Below the pieces are notes generated by a model. That model saw only the letters and a program-made list of their open reading frames with translations. It searched no databases and was not told the origin of the DNA. A stretch of 64,000 nt of DNA from Streptomyces cyaneofuscatus (lineage in GTDB: Bacteria > Actinomycetota > Actinomycetes > Streptomycetales > Streptomycetaceae): positions 124,001-188,000 of the forward strand of contig NZ_JOEM01000011.1 of NCBI RefSeq assembly GCF_000718135.1, read 5' to 3'. Made by a program: the position numbers and the translations under genes. Shown here piece after piece: positions 53,101-60,495 of the stretch (position 1 is the stretch's first letter; each line of letters starts with the position of its first letter).

Positions 53101-53633
53101 AAGGCGAAGGCGTGCTCGTCCCAGAAGGTGCGGCGGAACACCTTGTTGCAGGCGATGCGGTCGCCCAGCAGGATCCAGTCCCGGGTGACGTGGGTGGCGG
53201 GGCGGGCCTTCTCCATCGGCTTGCGGAACATCGGGGACTGTTCGAGCGCCCCGTTCGCCCGCAGCCGCAGCACGTTGCCGGTCGCGAAGTCGGAGCCGGA
53301 GCGGTCGAGTTCGGCGAGCATCCGTGCGTACGCGCCGGGGGGCACGACGTCGTCGCTGTCGACGAACGTGAGGAACTCGCCCTCCGGGTCGGCCGCACGG
53401 ACCCCGGCGTTACGGGCCGCGCCGAGCCCGGCGTTCTCCTGCCGGATCAGCCGGAAGCGCGGGTCGCGGTCCACGAACTCCTGTGCCAGGGCAGGCCCGT
53501 TGTCCGTGGAGCCGTCGTCGACGAGGACGACCTCCAGGTCCGCCATGGTCTGTTCGGCGAGCGAGGTCAAGCAGGCACCGAGGTACTCCTCGACGTTGTA
53601 GAGGGGGACGACGACGGTGAGACGGGGTGCCAT
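50130..53633 (-). CDS. Bifunctional GT2 glycosyltransferase / CDP-glycerol glycerophosphotransferase
   Basis: A 1167-residue protein with both domains intact. GT2: LTVVVPLYNVEEYLGACLTS, LVDDGSTDN, and the metal-binding VDSDD at residues 91-95. A linker and beta-rich middle of about 450 residues follow. The TagF domain has H893 in VQTWHGTPLKRIGRDL and H1028 in LVRRHYLVGG, with LYAPTWR and VTDYSSIMFDFAQTG. It could therefore both glycosylate and extend a polyol-phosphate chain, the clearest polymerase candidate of the locus. It heads the leftward three-gene operon with 4-nt overlaps. A palindrome at 53728-53755 lies in its leader. Confidence 0.9.
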   Translation of the reverse strand: MAPRLTVVVPLYNVEEYLGACLTSLAEQTMADLEVVLVDDGSTDNGPALAQEFVDRDPRFRLIRQENAGLGAARNAGVRAADPEGEFLTFVDSDDVVPPGAYARMLAELDRSGSDFATGNVLRLRANGALEQSPMFRKPMEKARPATHVTRDWILLGDRIACNKVFRRTFWDEHAFAFPTGVLYEDIAVVLPAHFLARSVDVVEEPVYHWRDRDGSITTRRAVPKGIRDRVTAVTTVSRFLAGREGMAEAKRRYDAHALSGDLWLFIEALPDGDEEFHTAFLDHAGAFAATVQPAVFAGLPLDLRVKWQLIRERRIAELLALLAEEKTDRDAFHVRGLLRPRAHLPALRDPLPPATTALAPADLPVHAHLTEAVWRDGLLRLTGYAYVRNVPGGPPPRLGWLRAGKRLIPLRLRPIGGSGGSGGDEATARSGRSLHRYERAGFEAVVDPRTIAARGKGPRTTWKLEAALFGAGRVRRGPMRLTGTPAPPAALYADERTRVVPVLSGNKLELRTERVAAVLTGQSAVDDDALRLEVKVLDDDGPVALRLTEWRTKETQEFALRGSLGSRAADIPLSAFRGQDEIWGVQLVGGKGRLTVGARTDAEAGRYPLPGIPGLPGGRELYVAPNPSGDLVLTDRAVQPVVTSVEWPESGELVLEGAFPEPSGTIGELVLRHSGHHEEATADVELTEGGRFRAVVRPAAVDGPGGPLPLAEGRWYPFLREPGERDPDAYRPLRLATPLHATLPRQQASGGRPFTLQRRYHDRLVLESGSALPVAEQGPYGQRIQRERYAVLRAADRDQLRQAVLYSSFDGRQFSDSPRAIHRELASREADIEHLWVVRDQQAAVPEGVRAIALHSAEWYEALARSRWLVTNTHLPQWFERAEGQCVVQTWHGTPLKRIGRDLAGTPHADAAYMASMEHRSAQWSVLVSPNSFSTPVLRRAFGYSGEVLESGYPRNDLLYAPDRAKVAAAVRERLAIPEGRRVVLYAPTWREDRPRQGGRYDPGHQLDLEQVREALGDDHVLLVRRHYLVGGSVPDTDVVRDVSRHPDVAELLLISDVLVTDYSSIMFDFAQTGRPMLFHTHDLAHYRDTLRGFCFDFEHRAPGPLIPDSAGIAAALRDPEAAVAGHREAYERFREAFCDLDDGNAAVKVVDRMLKDAAGTEGAQA

Positions 53634-53727
53634 CGCAGCGCACGATCCTTCCGGGCGGACGACATCGGGGGACGGCCGTCAAGGGGTATGAGGGGGCCAC
53701 GGTGTACAACCCGCGCCACGGGGACCG

Positions 53728-53755
53728 GTCACCCGAGGGAAGCCATTCGGGTGAC
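53728..53755. promoter_or_regulatory. Inverted repeat upstream of the bifunctional GT2/TagF gene
   Basis: GTCACCCGA (53728-53736) and TCGGGTGAC (53747-53755) are perfect 9-bp arms around 10 nt, about 95-122 nt ahead of the start codon, between it and the upstream methyltransferase terminator. An operator is plausible; no regulator was matched. Confidence 0.4.
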
Positions 53756-53800
53756 GGGGAGGGCGGGTTCGCGCGTCCGGGGGCGCGCCCGCGGCGCGGT

Positions 53801-53833
53801 CGAGCCCCGTGCCGGGAAAGGGCACGGGGCTCG
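53801..53833 (-). terminator. Terminator after the TylF-like methyltransferase gene
   Basis: Perfect 13-bp arms (53801-53813 and 53821-53833) with a GGGAAAG loop, 35 nt beyond the stop codon. Confidence 0.8.
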
Positions 53834-53868
53834 GTTCGGGTCGGACCCGGCGGGTCGGATCCGGCGGA

Positions 53869-54753
53869 TCAGGGCTTGACGGCGATCCGGCCCTCGTCCA
53901 TGCGGAGCAGCAGCAGCCGCTCACCGGTCTTGTCGAGGAACTCGTCGACGGCCTGCCGCGACCCCTGCCAGTACCCGTAGTCGTCGATCAGCAGCACCCC
54001 GCCGCTGACCAGCCGGGAGTACAGGTGCTCCAGCTCGTGCTTGGTGGAGGCGTACCAGTCGGTGTCGAGCCGCAGGATCGCGATCTGCTCGGGCGCCTGG
54101 GCGGGGACCGTGTCCTCGACCCGTCCCTGCACGTAGTGGACGCGCTCCTTCGGGTACGAGACGTGTCCGAACCCGGCCTGGACGTCCTCCAGCGAGGCGA
54201 CCGCCCAGATCGGCCGGTCCTTGCCCTGGGCGTCCAGCAACTCCTGGGCCGGGCGGCCGTCGCGCCGCAGGTCCTCGGCGGTGGGCGGGGTCATGCCCTC
54301 GTACGTGTCGAAGAGGTACAGCTCACGCTCGTCCTCCCCGACGGAGAGCAGGGTCCTGGCGCAGGCCTGCATGGAGCCGCCGCGCCAGACCCCGCACTCG
54401 ACGATGTCGCCCGGGATGTTGTGCCGGGCGATGTACCGGGTGGCGAGGATGAAGGCGTTGAGCCGCTCCGGCGAGGTCATCGAGTACGGCTTGACCGCCC
54501 GGATGATGTCCCTGGCCTCATCGTCGTAGTCCGCCGGGAAGGTGAGGGCGGACTTCTTCGCGGCCGGCTTCGGGGCCGGCGCCGCCACGGGGGCCGGGGC
54601 CGGGGTCGAGGCCGCCAGGGACTGGGCCGGGGCCGTGCGGGCGGCGGGCACCGTCACGCGCCTGAGCTGGTATCCGGTGAGCTGCTGAAGGACGCCGTTG
54701 ACGGCGTTGCGCCAAGCCATGGACCGGGACAGTACGCGCGCTTTGCGGCGCAT
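53869..54753 (-). CDS. TylF/MycF-like O-methyltransferase
   Basis: A 294-residue SAM-dependent methyltransferase of the macrocin-O-methyltransferase family, which methylates sugar hydroxyls. I start it at ATG 54753 (MRRKARVLSRS) with AAAGGTG just upstream. After an Ala/Pro linker (residues 35-60) come the SAM-binding GDIVECGVWRGGSMQACA and LFDTYEGMTPP, and the metal site LRLDTDWYASTKHELEHLY and LLIDDYGYWQGSRQAVDEF. In this setting it probably methylates a sugar of the surface polymer. The second methyltransferase gene ends 11 nt upstream, so the pair is an operon. Confidence 0.88.
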   Translation of the reverse strand: MRRKARVLSRSMAWRNAVNGVLQQLTGYQLRRVTVPAARTAPAQSLAASTPAPAPVAAPAPKPAAKKSALTFPADYDDEARDIIRAVKPYSMTSPERLNAFILATRYIARHNIPGDIVECGVWRGGSMQACARTLLSVGEDERELYLFDTYEGMTPPTAEDLRRDGRPAQELLDAQGKDRPIWAVASLEDVQAGFGHVSYPKERVHYVQGRVEDTVPAQAPEQIAILRLDTDWYASTKHELEHLYSRLVSGGVLLIDDYGYWQGSRQAVDEFLDKTGERLLLLRMDEGRIAVKP

Positions 54754-54764
54754 GTCACCTTTCG

Positions 54765-55547
54765 TCAACCTGTCATTGATCGGGCCGATTCCTGTTCGAG
54801 GGAAGGTACCTGTACGGGGACGGTCTTCGGGCGCCCGCACTGCTCGCGGCCGTCCAGCGGCGCGGGCAGCGGGACGGCGTCGACACCGCCGACCCGGTTG
54901 GCCCACCAGACCGCCAACTCCCTTACGGCGAACATCGTCAGCCGCGGATAACGCTGCGGCTTGCGGAAGACACCGACGGAGTCGCCCCAGTAGGCGGCCT
55001 TCTTGTCGATGGCCCGGTAGTCATGCCAGATGCCCTTCCGCGGCGGGAAGTCGGTGTAGGCCTCGCGGAGTTCGAGCCGGGAGTGAGCGGCCAGCGCGCG
55101 GAACCCGTCCGGGTAGTAGCGCCAGCAGTCCTGGGCATCGTGGACATGGCCGCGCGAGGGCGCGGTGATGAAGGCGTGGCCGCCCGGCTTCAGGACCCGG
55201 GCGATCTCCAGCATGGAGGCCCAGAAGAACGGGATGTGCTCGAACGCCTGCCCGGAGAGCACGACATCGGCACTGTTGGAGCGGGCGGGGATGCGGTACG
55301 GCTTCTTCATGACGGCGTCCACGTTGGGCCCGTCCTGCACATCGACGCCGAAGTAGTCGATGGGGTGTCCGGCGAGGAGCGCCCGGTGGGTCCGGGTCTG
55401 CTTGCCGGAGATACGGGAGCCGAGGTCGACGACCCGGTAGGTGCCGTTGCCGGACGCGGGCCCTTCGGCGGACCCCCCGCCAGGCCCTTCGACGGGCAGG
55501 TACTCCCTGATGCAGAGTTCCATCTGCTCGTAGGCGGACCGGTGCAT
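54765..55547 (-). CDS. Class I SAM-dependent methyltransferase
   Basis: A 260-residue methyltransferase of the Methyltransf_11 type, started at ATG 55547 (MHRSAYEQMELC) with GGGAG upstream. Motif I reads YRVVDLGSRISGKQ; then come DYFGVDVQDGPNVD, the motif II area NSADVVLSGQAFEHIPFF and ILARVLKPGG-type sequence (IARVLKPGGHAFITAPSRG). Long C-terminal part with aromatic residues (KAAYWGDSVGVFRKPQRYP). The substrate is unknown; it lies between a TagF-like gene and the TylF-like methyltransferase gene, all on one strand, so polymer or sugar methylation is likely. Confidence 0.85.
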   Translation of the reverse strand: MHRSAYEQMELCIREYLPVEGPGGGSAEGPASGNGTYRVVDLGSRISGKQTRTHRALLAGHPIDYFGVDVQDGPNVDAVMKKPYRIPARSNSADVVLSGQAFEHIPFFWASMLEIARVLKPGGHAFITAPSRGHVHDAQDCWRYYPDGFRALAAHSRLELREAYTDFPPRKGIWHDYRAIDKKAAYWGDSVGVFRKPQRYPRLTMFAVRELAVWWANRVGGVDAVPLPAPLDGREQCGRPKTVPVQVPSLEQESARSMTG

Positions 55548-55587
55548 GGACGTCTCCCAACCTGGCGGTGTGCGTGAGCTGTCGGAA

Positions 55588-56778
55588 TCAACGACTGGGC
55601 GGGGCAAAGGGGACGGCGAAGAACCGCCGTACGACCCGTTCCGCCGCGTGCCCGTCGTCGTACGGGCAGAACCGCTCGCGGAACGCGGTGCGCAGCGCGG
55701 CCGACGCGGGCGAGCGCCACTCCCCCGTACGGAACACCTCGACCAGTTCGTCGGAGGTGACGGTGACGGCGCCCGGGGTGTCGCCGGGCCGGCCGGAGAG
55801 CAGGTCGAAGTACGTCCCGCGCGTGGTCCGGTAGGTGTCCCAGTCGGGGGCGTGGACGACGATCGGGCGGTCCAGGCAGGCGTAGTCGAACGCCAGCGAG
55901 GAGTAGTCGGTGATCAACGCGTCGGCGGCCAGGCAGAGTTCTTCGACCCGGGGGTGTGCGGTGACATCCCGGACCCGGCCGGTCGGGGTGGAGCCGCCGA
56001 CCCCGGCGGACCGGCCGTAGAAGTAGTGGGCTCGCACCAACACCACGTACTCCGGGCCCAGTTCGCGGGCCAGGCGCTCGGGGTCGAGGTCGGGGACGAA
56101 GCCCTCGCGGTAGTCGCGGTGGGTCGGGGCGTAGAGGAGCACGGTCCGGTCCGCGTGGATGCCGAGTTCGGCGCGGATCTTCGCGATGTCCTCGGCGGTG
56201 GCGGTGAAGTAGACGTCGTTACGGGGGTAGCCGAGGTCGAGCCGCTGGTACGAGCCCGGGTAGACGCGGTCCCAGATCTCGGTGCTGTGCGGGTTGGCGG
56301 AGAGGCTGAAGTCCCACTGGCCCACGTGCGCGAGGATTTTGGCGAAGTCCGCCTTCCGGGCCAGCTCGGGGTAGGCCCGCTGGTCGAGGCCCATCGTCTT
56401 GAGCGGGGTGCCGTGGTGGGTCTGGAGGTAGCGCTGACCGGGGCGTTTGGTGAAACCGCCGGGGAAACTGGAGTTGTTGACCAGGTACGTGGCGGTGGCC
56501 ATCGCCCGCCAGTAGGGGCGCGAGCCCTCGATGACGTACGGCACGCCCGCGGGCATCCGGTCGCGGTGCCGGGAGGAGACGGCCCACACGCCCCTGATGC
56601 GCGGGGCGAGTTCGCGGGCCTTGGCGTGGATGGCGGCCGGGTTGCAGGCGGCGCCCCGGTTCCAGTACGCGCCGTAGACGGCGAGGTCCGGGTCGAGCGG
56701 GCGGTGGAGGTCGGTGCGGTAGGCGGCCCGCATGACCTGCCTGCGGACGTACCGCTTCACGGAAGCTCGGGTGGGCAT
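55588..56778 (-). CDS. CDP-glycerol glycerophosphotransferase (TagF/TagB-like, single domain)
   Basis: A 396-residue stand-alone TagF-like enzyme, started at ATG 56778 (MPTRASVKRYV). It has YLQTHHGTPLKTMG with H122, LYAPTHRDYREGFVP, VLVRAHYFYGR with H251, and LITDYSSLAFDYACLDRP: both predicted catalytic histidines and the substrate serines are present. Lacking a GT2 domain, it resembles primases or short polymerases that add polyol-phosphate to a lipid-linked glycan. It is divergent from the 56880 gene with 101 bp between them, and two methyltransferase genes follow. There is no membrane helix; family members bind the membrane peripherally. Confidence 0.9.
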   Translation of the reverse strand: MPTRASVKRYVRRQVMRAAYRTDLHRPLDPDLAVYGAYWNRGAACNPAAIHAKARELAPRIRGVWAVSSRHRDRMPAGVPYVIEGSRPYWRAMATATYLVNNSSFPGGFTKRPGQRYLQTHHGTPLKTMGLDQRAYPELARKADFAKILAHVGQWDFSLSANPHSTEIWDRVYPGSYQRLDLGYPRNDVYFTATAEDIAKIRAELGIHADRTVLLYAPTHRDYREGFVPDLDPERLARELGPEYVVLVRAHYFYGRSAGVGGSTPTGRVRDVTAHPRVEELCLAADALITDYSSLAFDYACLDRPIVVHAPDWDTYRTTRGTYFDLLSGRPGDTPGAVTVTSDELVEVFRTGEWRSPASAALRTAFRERFCPYDDGHAAERVVRRFFAVPFAPPSR

Positions 56779-56879
56779 GGCAGCCGAGCGTAATCCCGGC
56801 AACGGGGAACGGACGGCCCGCGTTCACCCGTTCGGGTCAGCGGCGGTGACCCCGGGACCCGGCCTCTGTTGACCAGGAC

Positions 56880-59800
56880 ATGAAGCCACCGCTCCTCAGC
56901 GTCGTCATCCCCGTCCACAACGTCGAGGACTACCTGGAGGACTGCCTGCGCTCGGTGGCGGAACAGAGTCTCGACGCCATCGAGGTGGTGATGGTCGACG
57001 ACGGCTCCACGGACGGCAGCCCGGCGATCGCCGAGGAGTTCGCCGCCCGGGACAGCCGGTTCCGGCTGGTGCGGCAGGAGAACGCCGGGCTGAGCGCGGC
57101 CCGCAACACCGGCGTCCGGCACACCACCCCGGCCGTCCCCTACCTGGCGTTCGCGGACAGCGACGACTTCGTCGTCCACGACGCGTACGAGCGGATGGTG
57201 GCCTCGCTGGAGTCGACCGGCTCCGATCTGGTGACCGGCAACGTGTGGCGGCTGACCGGGCAGGGGCGGCAGCAGGCGTGGCAGTACCGCTGGCTGACCG
57301 CCTCGCGCCCCCGCACCCACATCACCCGGGACCCGCGCCTGCTCGCCGACCGGGTGGCGTGGAACAAGGTGTTCCGGCGCTCCTTCTGGGACGGGCACGC
57401 CTTCACGTTCCCGGAGGGGAAGCTGTACGAGGACACGCCGGTGATGATCCCCGCGCACTATCTCGCGGGCGCGGTCGACGTGCTGCACGAGCACGTCTAC
57501 TACTGGCGGGTACGGGAGGGCTCGATCACCCGGCGGCGTACGGACGTCACCGGCGTACGGGACCGGATCGCCGCGTGCGAGCAGGTCAGCGCGTTCCTGG
57601 GCGAGGGTGGGCACGGGGGCGCGGCGCAGCGGCGGGCGTACGACGCGTCCTGTCTGCGCGACGACTTCGGGTACTTCCTGGACGGGCTGCCGATGGGCGG
57701 CGACGCCTACCGGACGGCGTTCCTGGAGGGTGCCGGGGCGTTCGTCGACCGGGCGGGGGACGGCGTGCTGGAGGGGCTGCCGGCGGAGCTGCGCATCAAG
57801 TGGCGGCTGGTGCGGGAGCGGCGGCTGGAGGAGCTGCTGACCGTCCTCGCCTTCGAACGGGCCAATGGCGCGGGCACATTCGCGGTGGAGGGGCTGCCGG
57901 GGCGGCGGCGGGCGGTGTACCCCGGCGTGCGCGGCGTGAGCGCCCGGCTCGCGCGCACCGACGTGCCGGCGGTCGCACGGCTCGTGGAGGCGCGGTGGGG
58001 CGCGGACGGGAAGCTGCGGCTGCACGGGTACGCCTATCTGCGCAACCTTCCCGCCGGGTCGGCGCGACGGCAGCTGAAGGTGGGGGTGCTCCGGGCGGAG
58101 GCGGGCCGTCGGGTGCGGGCGGTTCCGGTGCGGTCCGTGAGCGGGCCCGAGGCGACGGTGAACTCCGGGCAGGAGTTGCACGGTTACGACCACGCCGGCT
58201 TCGAGATGGTCCTCGACCCGGACCGGCTGCCCGCGTCGGGACACGGTGGTGGGGGCGGGGCCGGGGCCGTTGGCTGGCTGGTCGGGCTGGTCGTCGCGGC
58301 GCGCGGGGCGGTCCGGCGGGTGGCGGTGCGCGCCCTGGACACGGGCGCGGACCAGCCGCTCGTGCACGACCTGGGCGACGGCCGGCGGGCGGTGCTCGAC
58401 CACCGGGGCGGGCGGCTGCGGGTGCGGGTGGAGCGGCTGGGCGCGGTGGTGGAGGCGAGCGGCGGTGCGGAGGGCGGGCCGCTGGAGCTGAGGGGGCGGT
58501 GGATCGGGGGCGCTGCGCCCGCGGCCCTTCTGCTGATGCGCGACGGGGAGGAGGGGCGGGCCGAGGAGCGTTCGTTCCCGGTGGAGTGCGGGCAGGGCGG
58601 GGATCATGGGACGGCGTTCACGGTACGTGTGCCTCTCGACGGTCTCGCCGCCGTGCCGCCCTCCCCGCACCGGGCCCCCCGTGAGGTCGAGGCGGAGGGC
58701 GGCGCGCGCCGGCGGGCCCGGCTGCTGCTCACCGACGGGACCCGCGCCCCGATGCCCGCCGCCCCGGACCTGCCGCCGCCCGCGTGTGCGGACGCGGCGG
58801 GGAACCTGGTCGTGGACCTGGGAGGGCTGCCGGTCGTGGACCGGGTGGAGCGGGGGGCGGACGGGTCGCTGCGGATCGCGGGGACGTACGCCCCGGGGTC
58901 CTCGGGTTCGGGAACGTACACACCTCCTGCCGCTTCGGAGGCGGGGGCGGCGTCCTGCGCGGGCGCACGTCTCCTCCTGCGTCACGAGAACCTGGACGAG
59001 ACGGTCCCGGTCACCGAGGCCACCGTCGAAGGCCGCCCCACCGGCCGTTTCTCCGCCCGGATCGCCCCGCCCCTCCCCGAAGGCCGCTGGGCCCTCCACC
59101 TGGACGGCCACCCCGTGCGCGTCCTCACCTCCCTCGCCGGGCGCCTCCCCTGCGGCGACTCCGCCCTCGCCCTGGAGCGGCGCAACGGCGACCGGCTGAC
59201 CGTCCTGGCGGCTCCGGCGCTCCCGGTCGCCGAGCGGAGCGCGTACAGCAGACGGCTCCTGCGCGACGCGCACCACCCCGCGCGGCGCACCACCGCGCAC
59301 CTTCCGCTCCTGGACACCGTCCTCTACGCGGGCGGCTCGGGCGGCGACTCCCCGCGCGCCGTGCACGCCGAGCTCGTGCGCCGGGGCACGGAGACCGAGC
59401 ACCTGTGGGTCACCGGTACCACCCCGGGCCGGACGACCCCCGTACCGCCCGGCGCGCGGGCCGTCCCCGTGCACAGCGCCGCCTGGTACGAGGCGCTGGC
59501 CCGCTCCCGCCGGATCGTCACGGACGAGCAGCTGCCCCTCTGGTTCGAGCGGCGCCCCGGGCAGGTGGTCGTCCAGACCTGGCGCGGCACCCCGCTCGGC
59601 CGCTTCGGCGCCGGCCTGGCCGAGACCCTCTACGCCGACCACCAGCATCTCGCCACCTTGGCGCACCGATCGGCCCAATGGTCGGTACTGGTCTCCCCGA
59701 GCCGCTTCGCCACCCCCTTGCTGCGCAGGTCACTGGCGTACGGGGGCGAGGTGCTGGAGGCCGGATCACCGGCCAACGACGTGCTCTGCGCGCCCGACCG

Positions 59801-60425
59801 GGAGAAGGCCGCCGAGGAGATCCGGCGCACGCTCGGCGTACCGGAGGACCACCGGGTCGTCCTGTACGCGCCGACCTACCGCGACCACCTGGCCCATCCC
59901 CCGTCCGCATCCCGCGACGCCCCCGACCGCACGGCCCCCGGCCCGTACCGCTGGGATCCGGCGCTGGACCTGCCCGCCCTCGCGCGCTCGCTGGGCCCCG
60001 GCCACACGGTGCTGGTGCGCCGGCACCCCCGGGTCACGGGCAGCATCGCGGAAGGGCCCGGCGTCCTCGACGTCTCGGGCCGGCCGGGGGCGGCCGAGCT
60101 GCTGCTGATCGCCGACGTGCTGGTCACGGACTACGCGGGGCTGATGTTCGACTTCGCGCTGACGGGCCGCCCGATGCTCTTCCACACGTACGACCTGGAG
60201 CACTACCGCGACACCGTGCGCGGCTTCTGCCTGGACTTCGAGACCCGGGCGCCCGGTCCGCTGCTGGTCACGACGGACGAGGTGGCGCAGGCGTTGCACG
60301 GCCTCGGAGCGGTGGCGGCCCGGCACGCCGACGCGTACGAGAGCTTCCGCCGCGACTACTGCGACCTGGACGACGGCGGGGCGGCGGGACGGGTGGCGGA
60401 CCGGCTGCTGGCGGACCTCGGGTAA
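56880..60425 (+). CDS. GT2 glycosyltransferase fused to a partly degenerate TagF-like domain
   Basis: A 1181-residue protein, same layout as the 50130-53633 product and clearly its paralogue. GT2 is intact: LLSVVIPVHNVEDYLEDCLR, MVDDGSTDGSPAIAEEF, FADSDDFVVHD. The TagF domain keeps the second histidine (H1049 in LVRRHPRVTG) but the first is Arg (R902 in QTWRGTPLGRFG), and DYSS has become DYAGLMFDF. Glycerophosphotransfer is thus doubtful, while the GT2 activity is probably kept. The middle region (about 400-720) is unusually Gly/Ala/Arg-rich and low in complexity. It starts at ATG 56880; the next gene follows after 70 nt without a terminator. Confidence 0.85.
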   Translation: MKPPLLSVVIPVHNVEDYLEDCLRSVAEQSLDAIEVVMVDDGSTDGSPAIAEEFAARDSRFRLVRQENAGLSAARNTGVRHTTPAVPYLAFADSDDFVVHDAYERMVASLESTGSDLVTGNVWRLTGQGRQQAWQYRWLTASRPRTHITRDPRLLADRVAWNKVFRRSFWDGHAFTFPEGKLYEDTPVMIPAHYLAGAVDVLHEHVYYWRVREGSITRRRTDVTGVRDRIAACEQVSAFLGEGGHGGAAQRRAYDASCLRDDFGYFLDGLPMGGDAYRTAFLEGAGAFVDRAGDGVLEGLPAELRIKWRLVRERRLEELLTVLAFERANGAGTFAVEGLPGRRRAVYPGVRGVSARLARTDVPAVARLVEARWGADGKLRLHGYAYLRNLPAGSARRQLKVGVLRAEAGRRVRAVPVRSVSGPEATVNSGQELHGYDHAGFEMVLDPDRLPASGHGGGGGAGAVGWLVGLVVAARGAVRRVAVRALDTGADQPLVHDLGDGRRAVLDHRGGRLRVRVERLGAVVEASGGAEGGPLELRGRWIGGAAPAALLLMRDGEEGRAEERSFPVECGQGGDHGTAFTVRVPLDGLAAVPPSPHRAPREVEAEGGARRRARLLLTDGTRAPMPAAPDLPPPACADAAGNLVVDLGGLPVVDRVERGADGSLRIAGTYAPGSSGSGTYTPPAASEAGAASCAGARLLLRHENLDETVPVTEATVEGRPTGRFSARIAPPLPEGRWALHLDGHPVRVLTSLAGRLPCGDSALALERRNGDRLTVLAAPALPVAERSAYSRRLLRDAHHPARRTTAHLPLLDTVLYAGGSGGDSPRAVHAELVRRGTETEHLWVTGTTPGRTTPVPPGARAVPVHSAAWYEALARSRRIVTDEQLPLWFERRPGQVVVQTWRGTPLGRFGAGLAETLYADHQHLATLAHRSAQWSVLVSPSRFATPLLRRSLAYGGEVLEAGSPANDVLCAPDREKAAEEIRRTLGVPEDHRVVLYAPTYRDHLAHPPSASRDAPDRTAPGPYRWDPALDLPALARSLGPGHTVLVRRHPRVTGSIAEGPGVLDVSGRPGAAELLLIADVLVTDYAGLMFDFALTGRPMLFHTYDLEHYRDTVRGFCLDFETRAPGPLLVTTDEVAQALHGLGAVAARHADAYESFRRDYCDLDDGGAAGRVADRLLADLG

Positions 60426-60495
60426 GGCTTTGCGTTTCTTCCCCCGGAAGAGTGGCGGACGGGAGGGACGGCCCCGCACACGGAACCCATGACGT

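Noticed and set aside
56821..56840. GTTCACCCGTTCGGG as a PhoP (PHO) box ahead of the GT2/TagF gene
   Set aside because: Only one 7-bp unit matches GTTCACC; the second, 11 bp later, does not. One half-site is too common in this GC-rich sequence to call.
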